Assembly (NCBI GenBank): GCA_963383645.1
Contig: OY726559.1
Span: 124,836,221 to 124,900,220 of the forward strand
DNA: 64,000 bases
Direction of reading: 5' to 3'
Origin: Muscardinus avellanarius
Lineage: Eukaryota; Chordata; Mammalia; Rodentia; Gliridae
A program made the translations under genes and the position numbers. Below the pieces are notes generated by a model. The model made no database searches, was not told the DNA's origin, and saw only the letters and a list, made by a program, of their open reading frames with translations. Positions within the stretch are counted from its first letter, which is position 1. Each line of letters opens with the position of its first letter. Of this stretch, positions 1-11,197 are shown piece after piece.

Positions 1-240
1 CTTCAGGTCCTCCAGCGCCACACCCACCCACCCACCCAAACACGCCTCTGCAATGGGGCTCTACAACTAAATGCTCTCCACACAGGGCAACAGGTCTCAA
101 GGCAAGCCTATTAAAATCCTGGGCCTGCAGAGAGTGCTATTGCGTATATAAATGCATCACTAGGAAGCTCACTATCAGGAACTGCCCATGCCCAATTACA
201 ACGCACTAATAAAATGTTAAAAATAAAAATAAAGCAATAA

Positions 241-575
241 GCCGGTGTGGTGGCACATGCTTGTAATCCCTGTACTTAGGAGGTTGAAACTGGAGGATCG
301 CAGGTTCGCAGCAAGCCTCAGCTACTTAGTGAGGCCCTCCACAACTTAATGAGACCCTGCTTCAAAATAAGGAATAAAGCTAGGCGTGGTGGCGCACTCT
401 TGTAATCCCCTCGCTTGAGAGGCAGAGACAGGAGGATCACACAGGTTTGAAACCAGCTTTAGCTACTGAGTATGGCTCTCAGCAACTTAGTGAGACCCTG
501 TTTCCAAACAATGTATAAAATAGGTCTTGGAGTGTAGCCTGGAGATAGAAAAGCCCCTGGGTTCCACCCCCAGTA

Positions 576-620
<45 letters not shown>

Positions 621-690
621 AATAAAGAAAAATAGGGCTGGGGATGTAGCTTGAAGGTAGAATGCTCCTGGATTCAACCCCAAGTACCAC
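241..690 (+). repeat. Nested pair of B1-dID SINEs with (CA)n tail
   Basis: The outer SINE (241-377 and 628-690) is split in its linker by a type III SINE (378-576) whose tail is a (CA)n run at 577-617. The 10-bp sequence AGGAATAAAG occurs on both sides of the inner element (368-377 and 618-627) and is its target-site duplication. Confidence 0.85.
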
Positions 691-1152
691 AATAAAATAC
701 CTGAGTCTGACTTGGAGAATAATTCTAAATTCTCGTGTACATTTTTCTAAGAGGCAAGTTGCAGATTCTGGGATCTCAGGCAGAATTAAGTGAGATTCTC
801 TATGGATTTTCCATAAGAAGAAGGTAGAAGGTATGATTCTCTAAATGGAAACACTGTTTTGGTCAGTTTGTTTCATCTTAGTAGGGGGAAGTCCTGCTAT
901 ACCAATATGGTTTCCTGGGTTTGTGATTTAGTCTCATGGGATTGCTTAGCTATGCACACGTATAAACCTAAAAGTTCCCCAAATCTAGTAAATTCACTGT
1001 CTCAGCCTAACTTCAGTCCTGCTTTTTCAAAGCTCTGTTTTATTTTTTTCTTGGTACCCCCTTTGCCACTCCCTCAAAAATTACAATTAAAAGACTACTT
1101 TGTGTGGTCTATAGCTGGAGAACCAAGACTTCCTAAATTTCAGGTTGCTCAA

Positions 1153-1371
1153 TTTAAGAGTAAAAAGGGAAGTTGGGCATGGTGGCACATGCTTGTAATC
1201 CCAGTCTTTGGAAGGCCGAGACAGGAAGATCACAGGTTTGAGGCCAACCTCAGCCACTTAGTGAGGTCCTCAGCTACTTAGTAAAGACCCTATTTCAAAA
1301 TAAAGAATTTTAAAAAATAGGGCTGGGGGTATAGCTTGGAGGTAGAATACTCCTTGGTTCCATCCCCATAC

Positions 1372-1407
<36 letters not shown>
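1153..1407 (+). repeat. B1-dID SINE
   Basis: Left arm GTTGGGCATGGTGGCACATG, right arm GGGCTGGGGGTATAGCTTGG and a pure A tail of about 31 bases. Confidence 0.85.
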
Positions 1408-1409
<2 letters not shown>

Positions 1410-1925
1410 AAAAGGAAAAAGGGTTATCAGGCCCAGAATGCACTCTTCCTTCCCTGGATTCCCTGGATTCCACCTCTAAAGTGGAGTGATAACCCCCATA
1501 CTGCAAGTCACACAAGGTAACCAAGAAGATGGGTGGGAAGTGACCTGGAAAGGTCAAAGTGCTTACTCCAGCTTCGAGCTTCACATGTGATACCTTACTG
1601 TAGGAAAAGGGGCCTGGTGGAGAAGCTGCTCCTCATCCCCAGCTCTAGAAGATGGGGCTCAGAGACACGGGCTGGGGCGGGGTAGATCAGGGCTCCCAAG
1701 GGGCCTGCCTGGTCAGGACCAGAGGCTATCTCGGGACTGGCCGCCTGCAGGACTCTATGCCAGGATCAGAGCGCATTCAACCTGCCTCCACGGTCAGAGG
1801 AGGGCGCCCGGCTGGGGCGCCAGGACAGTCTTAGGTGGACTTCTCCAGGTCCAGACTGCTAATGCAGGGTTATTTTCTAGTGTCTCTTTGAAAACAGGGA
1901 AGTAGGATAACTTTAAAAACAAAAG

Positions 1926-2190
1926 AGAGCTGGACATGGTGGTGCAGGCTTGTAATCTCAGCATTCTGGAGGCTGAGACTGGAGGATCACGGTTCGTGGA
2001 CAGCCTCAGCTACTTAGTGAGGCCCTCTGCAACTCAGTGAGACCCCGTTTCAAAATAAAGAATAAAAAATAGGGCAGGGGGTGTAGCTCGGAGGTCAACT
2101 GCCCCTGGATTCCATCCCCAGACCCGCAAAAAAAAAAAAGAAAGAAAAAAAGAAAATAAAGAATAAAAATAAATAAATAAAAACAAAAGA
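1926..2190 (+). repeat. B1-dID SINE, type II
   Basis: Diagnostic GGTTCGTGGACAGCC and right end CCCCAGACCCGC, followed by an A-rich tail that has grown into AAAG/AAAT simple sequence. Confidence 0.85.
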
Positions 2191-2282
2191 GGACAGAAAA
2201 CAGAAGGAAAAGTGATGAAGGCTGGGGTAAGGGATGGAAAGGCATGGGCAAGCCGTGCCCCAGGGGCTTCAGGCTGACCAAC

Positions 2283-2298
2283 AGTAACACACATCCCC

Positions 2299-2343
<45 letters not shown>
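2283..2343 (+). repeat. dID remnant with (CA)n
   Basis: ATCCCCAGTAACACAC, the 3' end of a right arm, runs into about 20 CA units (2303-2343). Confidence 0.7.
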
Positions 2344-2345
<2 letters not shown>

Positions 2346-3241
2346 AAAACCCAAAAAACAAAAAAACTCTACATTTCCATAAAGAGAACTCTTTGAAAGA
2401 TGAAGATTGTACCGGAACTTGTGTAGAGCAACCTTCTTCAGAGAACTGGAAGAAAACAGAGGTGTGCACAGCGCCCACGTGCTGCACCAAGCTGCCAGCT
2501 CGGAGTCCGCTGCCCCAGGGCAGGGCCCGGCCTCCCACAGTGCTGGCCTTGTGCTGCGCCCATAAAGGCAGCATTCTCAAAGGCCTTGGGCGCGGCAGCC
2601 TCCAGCCACCAGCACCATTCAGCTGGCAACAATGGGGTGGGCTCCTGCTCTGGGTAGATTGCCTTCCACTCCAACTGGTGGCTTTCTGTGGGCTCTCTTT
2701 TGTCTCCCAGGGGTCAGGATTAATGAGTATTCTTGTGCTTTTGCTGAGAAGACAGGGAAGGAAAGGATGCAGAAACAGGGAGGCCGAGGAAGAGATGAGC
2801 CACAGAATGAAACCCGTTAGTCAGAATCATGCGACCAGGGACCAGGGTCGCATTAATAAAAGAAATAATAAAAAGATTCATTTCCCACTCCCGAGTCACG
2901 GCCACAGCTACACTGAGGTTTTAATTCTGAGAGAGTGTTCCCATCACCCTATTTATTCATTTATTTATTTATTTTTATAAAGTTTTATGGCTTATTTAGA
3001 AACAGGACAATCTCTCCATATTGTGGGTCCTACATCCCATTTAACTAATTTGTATGTAAATAAGGTTCAAATATTAGACAGAACAATGCATCTTTAAACT
3101 ACACTGAAAAGAGTAGAACATCATTAAAACTCAAACAATGTCACTTACTTGAGCTTCCCCAATAAATAATTCATAAGAAAATGCAAATGAATTGTTAACT
3201 TCAAGGAAAACTGTGTTTGCATCGCAAAGCCCCAAACACTA

Positions 3242-3355
<114 letters not shown>

Positions 3356-3364
3356 TTAAAGCCG

Positions 3365-3373
3365 GTTAAGGTC
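3365..3373 (-). promoter_or_regulatory. MYO1E: U12-type branch site of MYO1E intron 2
   Basis: The minus strand reads GACCTTAAC; the core CCTTAAC equals the U12 branch consensus TTCCTTAAC apart from its first two bases. The second A (3366) lies 16 nt before the first base of exon 3, inside the short range typical of U12 introns, and the sequence between (CGGCTTTAAATTCAG) is not pyrimidine-rich. Confidence 0.8.
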
Positions 3374-3672
3374 CATCTTAAGCTTTCCAGTGCCACATTT
3401 TTCAAATTAAGTAACCAGATGCTATCAAGAATTCATAATGGAAAGCTCATGCACACGTCTTCTAAATGATTACAAAGACAAAAGCAATTATCCAAAAGCT
3501 TTGTTCCTCCTTGGGAGGAGTAATGCATTTATTTACCAAGGTGCAACAAAAAGAAATCATTAGTTTAAGTAAGTAACAGCACATTCATTCTAGACTGGTA
3601 ACATGAGCAGCTGGGAGGAAAAACCACAAAACAAAAGAGAAATAAATGGTCAAGGAGCCAAAAGAAAAGTCG

Positions 3673-4110
3673 TTATCGCTTGTAATCCCAGCATTCGGGA
3701 GGCTGAGACCGGAGGATCAGGGTTCTTGGCCAGCCTCAGCTACTTAGTGAGGCCCTCCGCAATTTAGTGAGACCCTGTTTCAAAATAAAGAATACAAGCT
3801 GGGCGTGGTGGCGCACACTTGTAATCCCAGCGCTTGGGAGGCGAGGACAGGAGGATCACACGGGTTCGAAGCCAGCCTAGGCTACTTAGTGAGGCTCTCA
3901 GCAACTTAGTGAGACCCTATTTCCAAATAAAATATAAAATAGGTCTGAGAGTATAGCCTGGAGGTAGAAAGCCTCTGGGTTCCACTCCCAGTACCACCAA
4001 AGAAAGAAAGAAATAAAAAAGAAAGAAAGAAAGAAGACAAAAATAGGGCAGGGAGTGTAATTAGGGGGTCGAATGCCCCTGGGTTCCATCCCCAGACATG
4101 CAAAAAAAAA
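3673..4110 (+). repeat. Nested B1-dID SINEs (III inside II)
   Basis: A type II SINE lacking its first bases (3673-3796, resuming about 4035-4110) is split in the linker by a type III copy (3797-3999) with a GAAA/AAAT tail to about 4034. Confidence 0.8.
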
Positions 4111-4411
4111 AGTCATTATTCCTCTCTTCAAATGATATGTATTTTATCCTTTATAACTGTCATAAATCTCTCAGGTAGACTACAGACATTTTCATTTACT
4201 TGGAGAACAAATAAGATACACGGTGACTGAATAAACTGCTTTCCAGAGGCTCAGGGGAGTTGAGTGTATCAAGAAGACAATATTTAGAGAAAATGATTAC
4301 ACACCCATACTGATCAGGTTTAGGGGAAGAAAGTGTTAGAGGCGCTTGGGGGACACCAGAAAGCCTCTCAGATAAGGTGTGTATGCTGCCCTTAAAGGTT
4401 TTACATAATTT

Positions 4412-4600
4412 GAGCCAAGCATGGTGGCAGATGCCTCCCAGTAGTATGGAGGCTGAAACAGGAGGATCAGAGGCTCAGAGCCAGCCTCAGCAACTGTGAG
4501 TCCCTGTTTCAAAATAAAAAATAAAAAGAGCTGGGAGTGTATCTCAGGGGTAGAGGTCCCCTGGGTTCAACCCCCAGTACACAAAACAAAACAAAACAAA
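4412..4600 (+). repeat. B1-dID SINE, type I
   Basis: Diverged copy with internal deletion in the left arm; the tail is (AAAAC)n at 4582-4600. Confidence 0.8.
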
Positions 4601-4696
4601 GTTTTATGCATTTTAATGTGCCCCAATGACTGGTTATATAACACAGTATAACATCCCTTTATTTATTCAACAATCCACCGATTTAAATGGGTGCTT

Positions 4697-4866
4697 AGCT
4701 AAGTGTCGTGGCACATACTTGTAATCCTAGTACTTGGGAGGCTGAGACAGGAGGATCACAGGTTCTCGGCCAGCCTCGACTACTTAGTGAAGTCCTCTAC
4801 AACTTAGTGAGATCCTGTTTCAAAATAAAAAATAAGACAGGGCTGGGGGTGTAGCCCAGAGGTAGA
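4697..4866 (+). repeat. B1-dID SINE, 3' truncated
   Basis: Left arm and linker are complete; the right arm stops after GTAGCCCAGAGGTAGAA. It faces the inverted SINE at 4941-5132. Confidence 0.75.
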
Positions 4867-4940
4867 AAAAAGGGGGTGCGTGTGACTTGCCAGGCTCTGC
4901 TTCTCGTGCAGGGGGCCGGCACTGATAAAATCTTGCCCCC

Positions 4941-5132
4941 CATGGGAGGGATGGAACCCAGCGGCATTCTACCTCCAAGAACACCCCCAGCCCTATTTTT
5001 TATTCTTTATTTTGAAACAGGGTCTGAGTTGCAAAAGGCCTCACTAAGTAGCTGAGGCTGTCCACAAACTGCGATCCTCCTGTCTCAGCCTCCCGAATGC
5101 TGGGATGACAAGTGTGTGCCACCGCGCCTGGC
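4941..5132 (-). repeat. B1-dID SINE, type II
   Basis: Read in reverse: right-arm complement GATGGAACCCAGCGGCATTC, linker TTTTTATTCTTTATTTTGAA, left arm ending GCGCCTGGC. Confidence 0.85.
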
Positions 5133-5335
5133 TAAATAATTTTAAAATATAAATATGCCTCAAATAATTATACCTCAAGAAGTATTTGGTATACAAGTAT
5201 ATTAAAAAGTTATTCATTGCTTATCCAAAATTCAAATTTGACCAGATGGACACCCTGTATTTTATCTGTCAACCCTAAATTAGGGATTCAAGGATTTAAA
5301 ACAGATGGAGGGTGGCTAAGTAGAGAGCTCTATGG

Positions 5336-5400
5336 TCTCCTCCCCCTCCCCCTCTCCTTCCTCCCCCTCCCCCTCTCCCTCCTCCTCCCCACTCCTCTTC
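5336..5400 (+). repeat. CT-rich simple repeat
   Basis: (CCCCCT)n-like pyrimidine run directly next to the poly(T) end of the chimeric pseudogene; it seems to have overgrown that element's distal target-site copy. Confidence 0.75.
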
Positions 5401-5755
5401 TTTTTTTTTGTTTTTTTTTTTCTCTTCAGGAAGCATTTTATTGTTGCTCCAGTTTTAAGAATTTTCACTGATGACAGAAAACCAACTCTTTCAGAAAATC
5501 GCCCGCACAGATCTGCTTAGCATCTGAAGCTTGGTTTTTGCAGACATATCAAGATTCACCATATTCCTTTCCAATATGGACAATCATCCCACTCATAATT
5601 GCAGAATCAGGCTTAACTTCTAATTTCAATATCTGCCCTTGACTTTAGCTCCAAAAATCCATTTAATATATTGTCCTTGATAGAGGACATTTCAGAAATT
5701 AAACCGATAGGAGCAGATACTACACTTGAGTTTAGCCAGAAGGCCGAGAAGCAAT
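5401..5755 (-). pseudogene. Chimeric retropseudogene: U2 snRNA 5' half fused to ATP5PO mRNA 3' end
   Basis: One minus-strand element with three parts. (1) 5755-5649: about the first 107 nt of U2 snRNA, starting ATTGCTTCTCGGCC and ending GGATTTTTGGAGC. (2) about 5648-5424: the 3' end of the mRNA for ATP synthase OSCP (ATP5PO), recognisable as SQGQILKLEVKPDS then GGMIV-like SGMIVHIGKEY, one-base frameshift, then VNLDMSAKTKLQML and SRSVRAIF with its stop at 5491-5493. (3) a 3' UTR with AATAAA (5437-5442, minus) and a poly(A) run at 5421-5401. The lack of introns and the poly(A) show reverse transcription of a joined template. The flanks share only CTCTTCT (5' flank about 5763-5769, other side 5395-5401), so the target-site duplication is weak or eroded. 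Not functional: truncated and frameshifted. Confidence 0.88.
5649..5755 (-). pseudogene. U2 snRNA pseudogene segment
   Basis: Matches U2 positions 1 to about 107: the 5' end, the branch-site recognition region (GTGTAGTATCTG), stem II and the Sm-site region up to GGATTTTTGGAGC, with scattered substitutions. The 3' stem-loops are absent because the ATP5PO piece is joined here. No snRNA promoter elements (PSE, DSE) were seen upstream. Confidence 0.9.
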
Positions 5756-5970
5756 CTATGGTCTCTTCTAACTTAGATCCTGGGATTTTTTGTGTACTCA
5801 AAAATCAATCTTTCTTAGTAGGCTTTCTTTTTTTTTTTTTTTTTGGGTATCCTTTCCTCGTGATAGAGACCAAATTGAAAATGAATGGAAAACATTTGTC
5901 TCTTATTTATTTGGATTCTCATGGTAAACAAACATGTTTCTTATGGTAAACCCAATTTTTTGTGGGTGGA

Positions 5971-6137
5971 GTGGTACTGGGGATTGAACCCAGGAGGATT
6001 CTACCTCGGAGCTATACCTCCAGTCCTATTTTATTTTTTATTTGGAAACAAGGTCTCAGCAGGTTGCTAAGAATCTCACTACATTCCTGAACTACGAACC
6101 TATGATCCTCCTTTCTCAGCTTCGCACCATACCTGGT
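5971..6137 (-). repeat. B1-dID SINE, type I
   Basis: Right arm GGGGATTGAACCCAGGAGG in reverse; the left arm is missing about 25 bases before ACCATACCTGGTT. Confidence 0.75.
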
Positions 6138-6763
6138 TTGTAAACCCAATTATGAGAGTATAAATGCTAGGACCATCCTTGGTTAAGGAGAGAAGGATGT
6201 CTATATTCTATGGGTATGCCCATCGCCAGGTAAACCGGGGCAAACACGTTCCTTCTCTACAGGAGCTATGCCTCCCTTTGTGGTCAAGGGCTGCTGACCA
6301 CATGTCACCTTGTCCTGGACAAACTTATCAAGGCACACAATAAATACTGCCCGAGGACTGGAGCCAATACACATGAATTCGCTTGCAAATGAGCTCCAAA
6401 AGTAACCAGCTAATAATCTTCTATATGTCTCATGAATTCTTGATTTGTATCACTAACTAGATGAAATAAATCTGGTAACAGCCTAGTTAAAGCGACACTC
6501 AGAGGAGGAGACGCCCTCTTTCGGACTTGCTAGGCCAATCCTGAATCGATGGCTCAGGTTAGGATGGAGGAGAAACTGGAGCCGCTCCCTCAAGGGCAGC
6601 GTTATTTAGGAGGATTGCTGAAAAACAAAGCTTGGTTTGAAATGAGTAATGTGGCCTGATTCCAGGCTAAATCGCTACAAACCTCCCTAAGTCAGAAGAA
6701 TTGAGACAAGACAAATTTAGATTTAAAGGAGACAAAAAACAAAAACAAACAAACAAACAAAAA

Positions 6764-7032
6764 ACCAGGCATGATGGCACACGCCTATAATTCTAGTACT
6801 TGGGAGGTTGAGATAGGAGGATCAAAGGTTTGAGGTCAGCCTCAGCAACTTAGTGAGACTCTGTTTCCAAATAAAAAATAAAATAGGGCTGGGGGTGTAG
6901 CTCAGAGATATCAATCCCTAGCACCACAGACAGACAAACAAAAAATATCAAGAAGGGGGACTGGGGTGCAGTTCAGAGATAAAATGCCCCTGGGTTCTTT
7001 CCTAGCACAGGAAAGAAAGAAAGAAAGAAGAG

Positions 7033-7085
<53 letters not shown>
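6764..7085 (+). repeat. B1-dID SINE, dID monomer and (GAAA)n
   Basis: A type I SINE (6764-6926), then a lone right arm (6957-7012, GCAGTTCAGAGATAAAATGC) whose tail is a GAAA array at 7012-7085, interrupted once by GAGAG. Confidence 0.8.
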
Positions 7086-7089
<4 letters not shown>

Positions 7090-7275
7090 ACGAACTTCTT
7101 ATTTAGTTATTTCAGGTGAAATATGCGAACAGACTGAATTATCTGACGGATTTTCTTTTCCACCTGGCCTTGCTCTTCTTGAGATCACAGGTGCAGCCAC
7201 GTGGGGCTGCGGGTCACTCCACCACGCACCCCACTCCCTACTGCACCATTCGGGGTGCCTCTGCAAAAGCTATGG

Positions 7276-7420
7276 TGAGTGCTTGGGAGGCTGAGGCACT
7301 TAGCAACTTAGTGAGACCCTGTTTCCAAATAAAGTATAAAATAGGTCTGGGAGTGTAGCCTGGAGGTAGAAAAGCCCCTGGGTTCCACCCCTAGTACCAT
7401 TAAAAAAAAAAAAAAAAAAA
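7276..7420 (+). repeat. B1-dID SINE, type III, internally deleted
   Basis: The left arm begins at GTGCTTGGGAGGCTGAGG and jumps to CACTTAGCAACTTAG; the right arm is complete with an A tail. Confidence 0.8.
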
Positions 7421-7676
7421 AAGCCATGGTGAACCCACATAGCACTGGGCAGTAAAGGGGTGTCCAATTTTCAAAATGCAGGGAGATATGAAGTTATAGT
7501 ACCAAAAAAAACCAGAGAGAAAAAAAGCCATCTTATTTTACAGAACAAGAGGGACAGGCATGACCTGCAGGTTTTTATTTGATTGGCTCCCAAAGCTGGT
7601 CCACAGATCCAAGTTTTCACTGACCTGCGGCAAGTGATGAACAAACAGGGCAAATGCTGTGCTGAATTTTTCATAA

Positions 7677-7934
7677 GGCCCAATCCGTTCCAGACGGAGG
7701 AATGCGAGTGTGTGTGTGTGTGTGTGTGTGTGTCTGTGTGTGTGTCTATGTGTGTGTGTGTGGCCCAATCCGTTCCAGACGAAGGAGAGTATGTGTGTGT
7801 GTCTGTGTGTCTTGTGTATGTGTGTGTCTTGTGTGTGTCTGTGTGTGTGTCTGTGTGTGTGTGTGTCTGTATGTGTGTGTGTCTTGTGTGTATCTGTGTG
7901 TCTGTGTGTGTGTCTGTGTGTGTGTGTGTGTGTT
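7677..7934 (+). repeat. (TG)n array with duplicated unique insert
   Basis: TG dinucleotides broken by TC, about 230 bp. The 20-base sequence GGCCCAATCCGTTCCAGACG occurs at 7677 and again at 7762, each followed by a purine-rich link into a new TG run, so a unique segment was duplicated with the repeat. Confidence 0.85.
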
Positions 7935-8098
7935 GTTACTGGGGGATGGAACCCAAGGGTATTCCACTGTGAGCTACACACCCAACCTGATTTTATTCAT
8001 GTTGAAACAGGTCTCACTAAGTAAAAGGGAACCTGTGATCCTCCTGTCTCGCATCCCAAATACTGGGCTTACAGATGTGCAATAACACACCCGGCTCA
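7932..8098 (-). repeat. B1-dID SINE, type I
   Basis: Directly follows the TG array, which is therefore the grown (CA)n tail of this minus-strand copy. The left arm ends AACACACCCGGCTC. Confidence 0.8.
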
Positions 8099-8187
8099 AT
8101 TCCTAACTTTTTGATGATTTCCTTCTTACATTTTAGTGTTATTCTTAACTTTATACAGTCCAGTGGGCCCAGTACAACTTCTTCCTG

Positions 8188-8406
8188 TTTGCTGTTTTTT
8201 TTGTTGTTGTTGTTGTTGTTGGGTTTTTTTGCGGGTCTGGGTCTGGAAACCAGAGGCATCTGACCTCCAAGCTACACCCCCCGCCCAATTTTTTATTCTT
8301 TATTTTGAAACCAGGTCTCACTGAGTTGCGAAGGACCTCACTAAGTAGCTGAGGCTGTCCGTGAACCGCGATCCTCCGGTCTCGGCCTCTCGAATGCTGG
8401 GATGCC
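8188..8406 (-). repeat. B1-dID SINE, type II
   Basis: Tail seen as (TTG)n at 8201-8220; the left arm B box reads GGTTCACGGACAGCC on the minus strand; the last bases of the left arm are missing. Confidence 0.8.
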
Positions 8407-8460
8407 CGTTTGCTCTTCATGGTCTTCTTCGGCAAAGCTAAGCTTGACCTATCCATCTAT

Positions 8461-8632
8461 ATCCTGGGGACTGCACCCGGGTGCACCCCACCACTGAGTT
8501 CCGTCCCCAGCCCTTTCTATCTTTTATTTTGAGACAGGGTCTTGCTAAATTGCCCAGGCTGGCCTCCAATTTGAGATCCTTCTGCCTCGACCTCCTCAAG
8601 TTGTTGCAGGCATGTGCCACTGCACCTGGCTA
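8461..8632 (-). repeat. B1-dID SINE, old type I
   Basis: A diverged copy with TTTTATTTTGAGACAGGGTC and TTGCCCAGGCTGGCC; the latter is closer to ancestral B1 than the other copies. Confidence 0.75.
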
Positions 8633-8949
8633 AGAGCATTTTAATACCCAGGGATTCCCCCATAACTTTCCACATAGCGATGAGCCGACTTTCCTGGGTC
8701 TGTCACTGACATGGCACCAGAGGTGATGACTAGCACAATATTATGTATGTGGAGAAGAGTGAAACAGGAACTTGAGCTCTCGGTTCCAGCGCAAGACCAG
8801 CCTCTCACTCCTGCCCACCACCCGCTTGGCACCAACTGGCTGCCCAGGGCCCAAACTCCCTCTGAACAACTATACACACTCCCCTGAGCTCCTGTGGGTC
8901 TGAACAAAAGTCAGAACTCTTAATTCAAGGATAAAAAGTGCCAAACACA

Positions 8950-9137
8950 GCCGGGCATGAGAGCACACACCAGTCATCCCAGTGTATGGGAGGCTGAGAC
9001 AGGAGGCTCATGGGTCAAGAGCAGCCTCCGCAACTTAGCGAGCCTCTCAGCAACCAAGGGAGGCCCTGTTCCCATAAATAAATAAAATAAGCCTGGAGAT
9101 GTGGTTTGAAGGTAGTTGAATCCTAGTACCACACACA
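8950..9137 (+). repeat. B1-dID SINE, diverged
   Basis: Starts GCCGGGCATGAGAGC; the right arm has lost the CCCTGGGTT part (GGTAGTTGAATCCTAGTACC). Confidence 0.75.
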
Positions 9138-9657
9138 CAAAAAAGTCATACACATTTAAGTGGAGTCTTTGAGAAAAACACGTTTTGGAGAAAGTTAGAT
9201 CAAATTAAGCGTGGAATACTTTGAACAGAAACTATTTTCATCTCCCAAGTGGGCCAGAGATGATGTTTCATCAAGTGGAAAAGAGAGAAGGCTCCAATGT
9301 TTTCCTCTTTAAAAAAAAAATTTTTCCCCCTATACTTGACAAAGCATAGCAACCCTGATGACAAAGGGCCGTAAACCCAACCTTCCCTGTCTACCGTAAA
9401 CAACTAAAAAGTACAGGACATTATTGGGAAGCAATGTTGGCATTTTCCAGGTAAATTTTCTTTTCCTAAAGTAGGACAAAGAAATCTGCATGCGGTCTGA
9501 ACGTGTTAACAACTGGTTAATGCTGACCTTCAAAACAAGACAATGTGCAGATATTAAGTGAAGAAAAGGTAAAAATGAGCAGTTTTATAACTTTATGTCT
9601 CTTTTTGCCTTAACAAATACAGAAGAAAAAAAGAACCTATTTAAATAATGCCACATG

Positions 9658-9870
9658 GCCGGGCGTGGTGGCGCACGCTTGTAATCCCCGCGCTTGGGAG
9701 GCAGAGACAGGAGGATCACGCTGGTTTGGAGCCAGCCTTGCTGGCTTAAGAGACCCTGTTTCCAAATAAAAAAATATAAAATAGGTCTGAGAGTGTAGCC
9801 CGGAGGTAGAAGGGCTTCCAGGAACCCCAGTACCAGCAAAATAAATAAATAAATAAATAAATAAAATAAA
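9658..9870 (+). repeat. B1-dID SINE, type IV
   Basis: Near-consensus type IV: GCCAGCCTTGCTGGCTTAAG in the left arm and GGGCTTCCAGGAACCCC in the right arm, then an (AAAT)n tail at 9838-9868. Confidence 0.9.
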
Positions 9871-10253
9871 CATGTGCCAGGGCTGTCATGCCTCCTCAAA
9901 GCTGAAAGCGACTCTGGGCTCTGGGAGAATGCACCCTGATGCTGGGTTCCCCATCCACTGAGTGGGCAGGTTTCTAAAACATGAAGTCATTAGTGGTCAA
10001 CTAACTCATTTCCTTGGTAGAACACATGTAGTCAGTTATGGATTCGAAGGCATTGATTCAAAGGCATTCATCAGCTCTCTCTGTGTGAGTCATCGAGAAA
10101 TTCTGTTGTCTGGATTTAAAAAGCAAGTCCTGATAGTCAACAAGCTTTCAATGAAGGCTTAATACAATGCGTCGTGACAAGAACTGTGCAGAAAAGCAAG
10201 AAATCCACCATGCAGGATGATGATGCTGTTTTTGTTAAAATTAACAACGGGAG

Positions 10254-10462
10254 CAGGGTATGGCGGTGCACACCTGTAATCCCAGTACTGGGGAGGCTGC
10301 AGGAGGATCGCAGTTCTGCAGCCAGCCTCAGCCACTTGGTGAGGCCCTCTGCAACTCAGTGAGACCCTGTTTCAAAATGGAGAGAAAAAAAAAAAAAGCA
10401 ATATAACTGAGCGTGCAGTTCAGAGGTAGAATGCACCTGGATTCAATCCTCAGCACCGACAC
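10254..10462 (+). repeat. B1-dID SINE
   Basis: The linker carries a pure A run (10386-10397); the right arm ends CCTCAGCACC followed by a C run. Confidence 0.8.
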
Positions 10463-10748
10463 CCCCCCCCACTAGAAAAACAGTAAGAAGCACATGTGCG
10501 CATGTCTATATGCAATAAAAGTGACCGCCATACACCGTTCACTAAGGTCAACAGGAACGCGCCCTGCGTGGTGGGACTCCAGGTCATTTTAGTGTTCCTC
10601 TTTGCTGGGTTGCCTTTTATAAGTCATGTTAAATATGTTGCTTTAAAGAGATTTTACATTTTTGTTCTTTGTGTATAGACACAGTCCCTGTCTTCCAGGA
10701 GTTTCTGATGTTTCAGGAGTGAACAGTCTTTTTAAATTTTCTTTTCTT

Positions 10749-10930
10749 TTGGTACTGGGGATGAAAGGGATGAACCCAGGGGCATTCTACCTCCGAGCTA
10801 TTACCCCCAGCCCTATTTTATTTTGAAACAGGGTCTTGCTATGATGCTGAGGGTGGTCTTGAACCTGTGGTGGTCTTGTCTTCAGTGTCCTGAGTAGTGG
10901 AATTGGAAGTGTGTGCCACCATGCCCAGCT
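10749..10930 (-). repeat. B1-dID SINE, type I
   Basis: The right arm has a small duplication (GGGATGAAAGGGATGAACCC); the left arm ends CCACCATGCCCAGCT. Confidence 0.8.
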
Positions 10931-11109
10931 AGAAACAAAGTCTTTACGGGGAGGAGTGCAGCCGGTGGGTTGAGGGTGGGCTGACTACTGACAATTACTG
11001 ACATGGTTTTTGTCTACTCTTAACCAGCTTTTCAAAAAACATATTTCCATGCAAACAATGTATTAAATTGAGCCTACATTCCAAGGCTTTTCTGGGCTTA
11101 TTAATCCTC

Positions 11110-11197
11110 CAGTTAAAAGTTTCTAGGCTTGGGCCTACCATGTGCAAGGCCCTGGGTTTATCCCCGGTACTACCAAAAAAAAAAAAAAAAAAAAAAA
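11110..11197 (+). repeat. ID element 3' part
   Basis: CCATGTGCAAGGCCCTGGGTTTATCC keeps the central bases missing from dID arms; ends with a long A run. One of few true ID copies here. Confidence 0.6.

Noticed and set aside
2393..2980. Plus-strand frame of 195 codons in intron 3
   Set aside because: No recognisable protein, no conserved motif, ends in T-rich low-complexity sequence; consistent with chance.
5649..5755. Functional U2 snRNA gene
   Set aside because: Lacks the 3' half, the snRNA promoter elements and the 3' box, and is joined to mRNA sequence.
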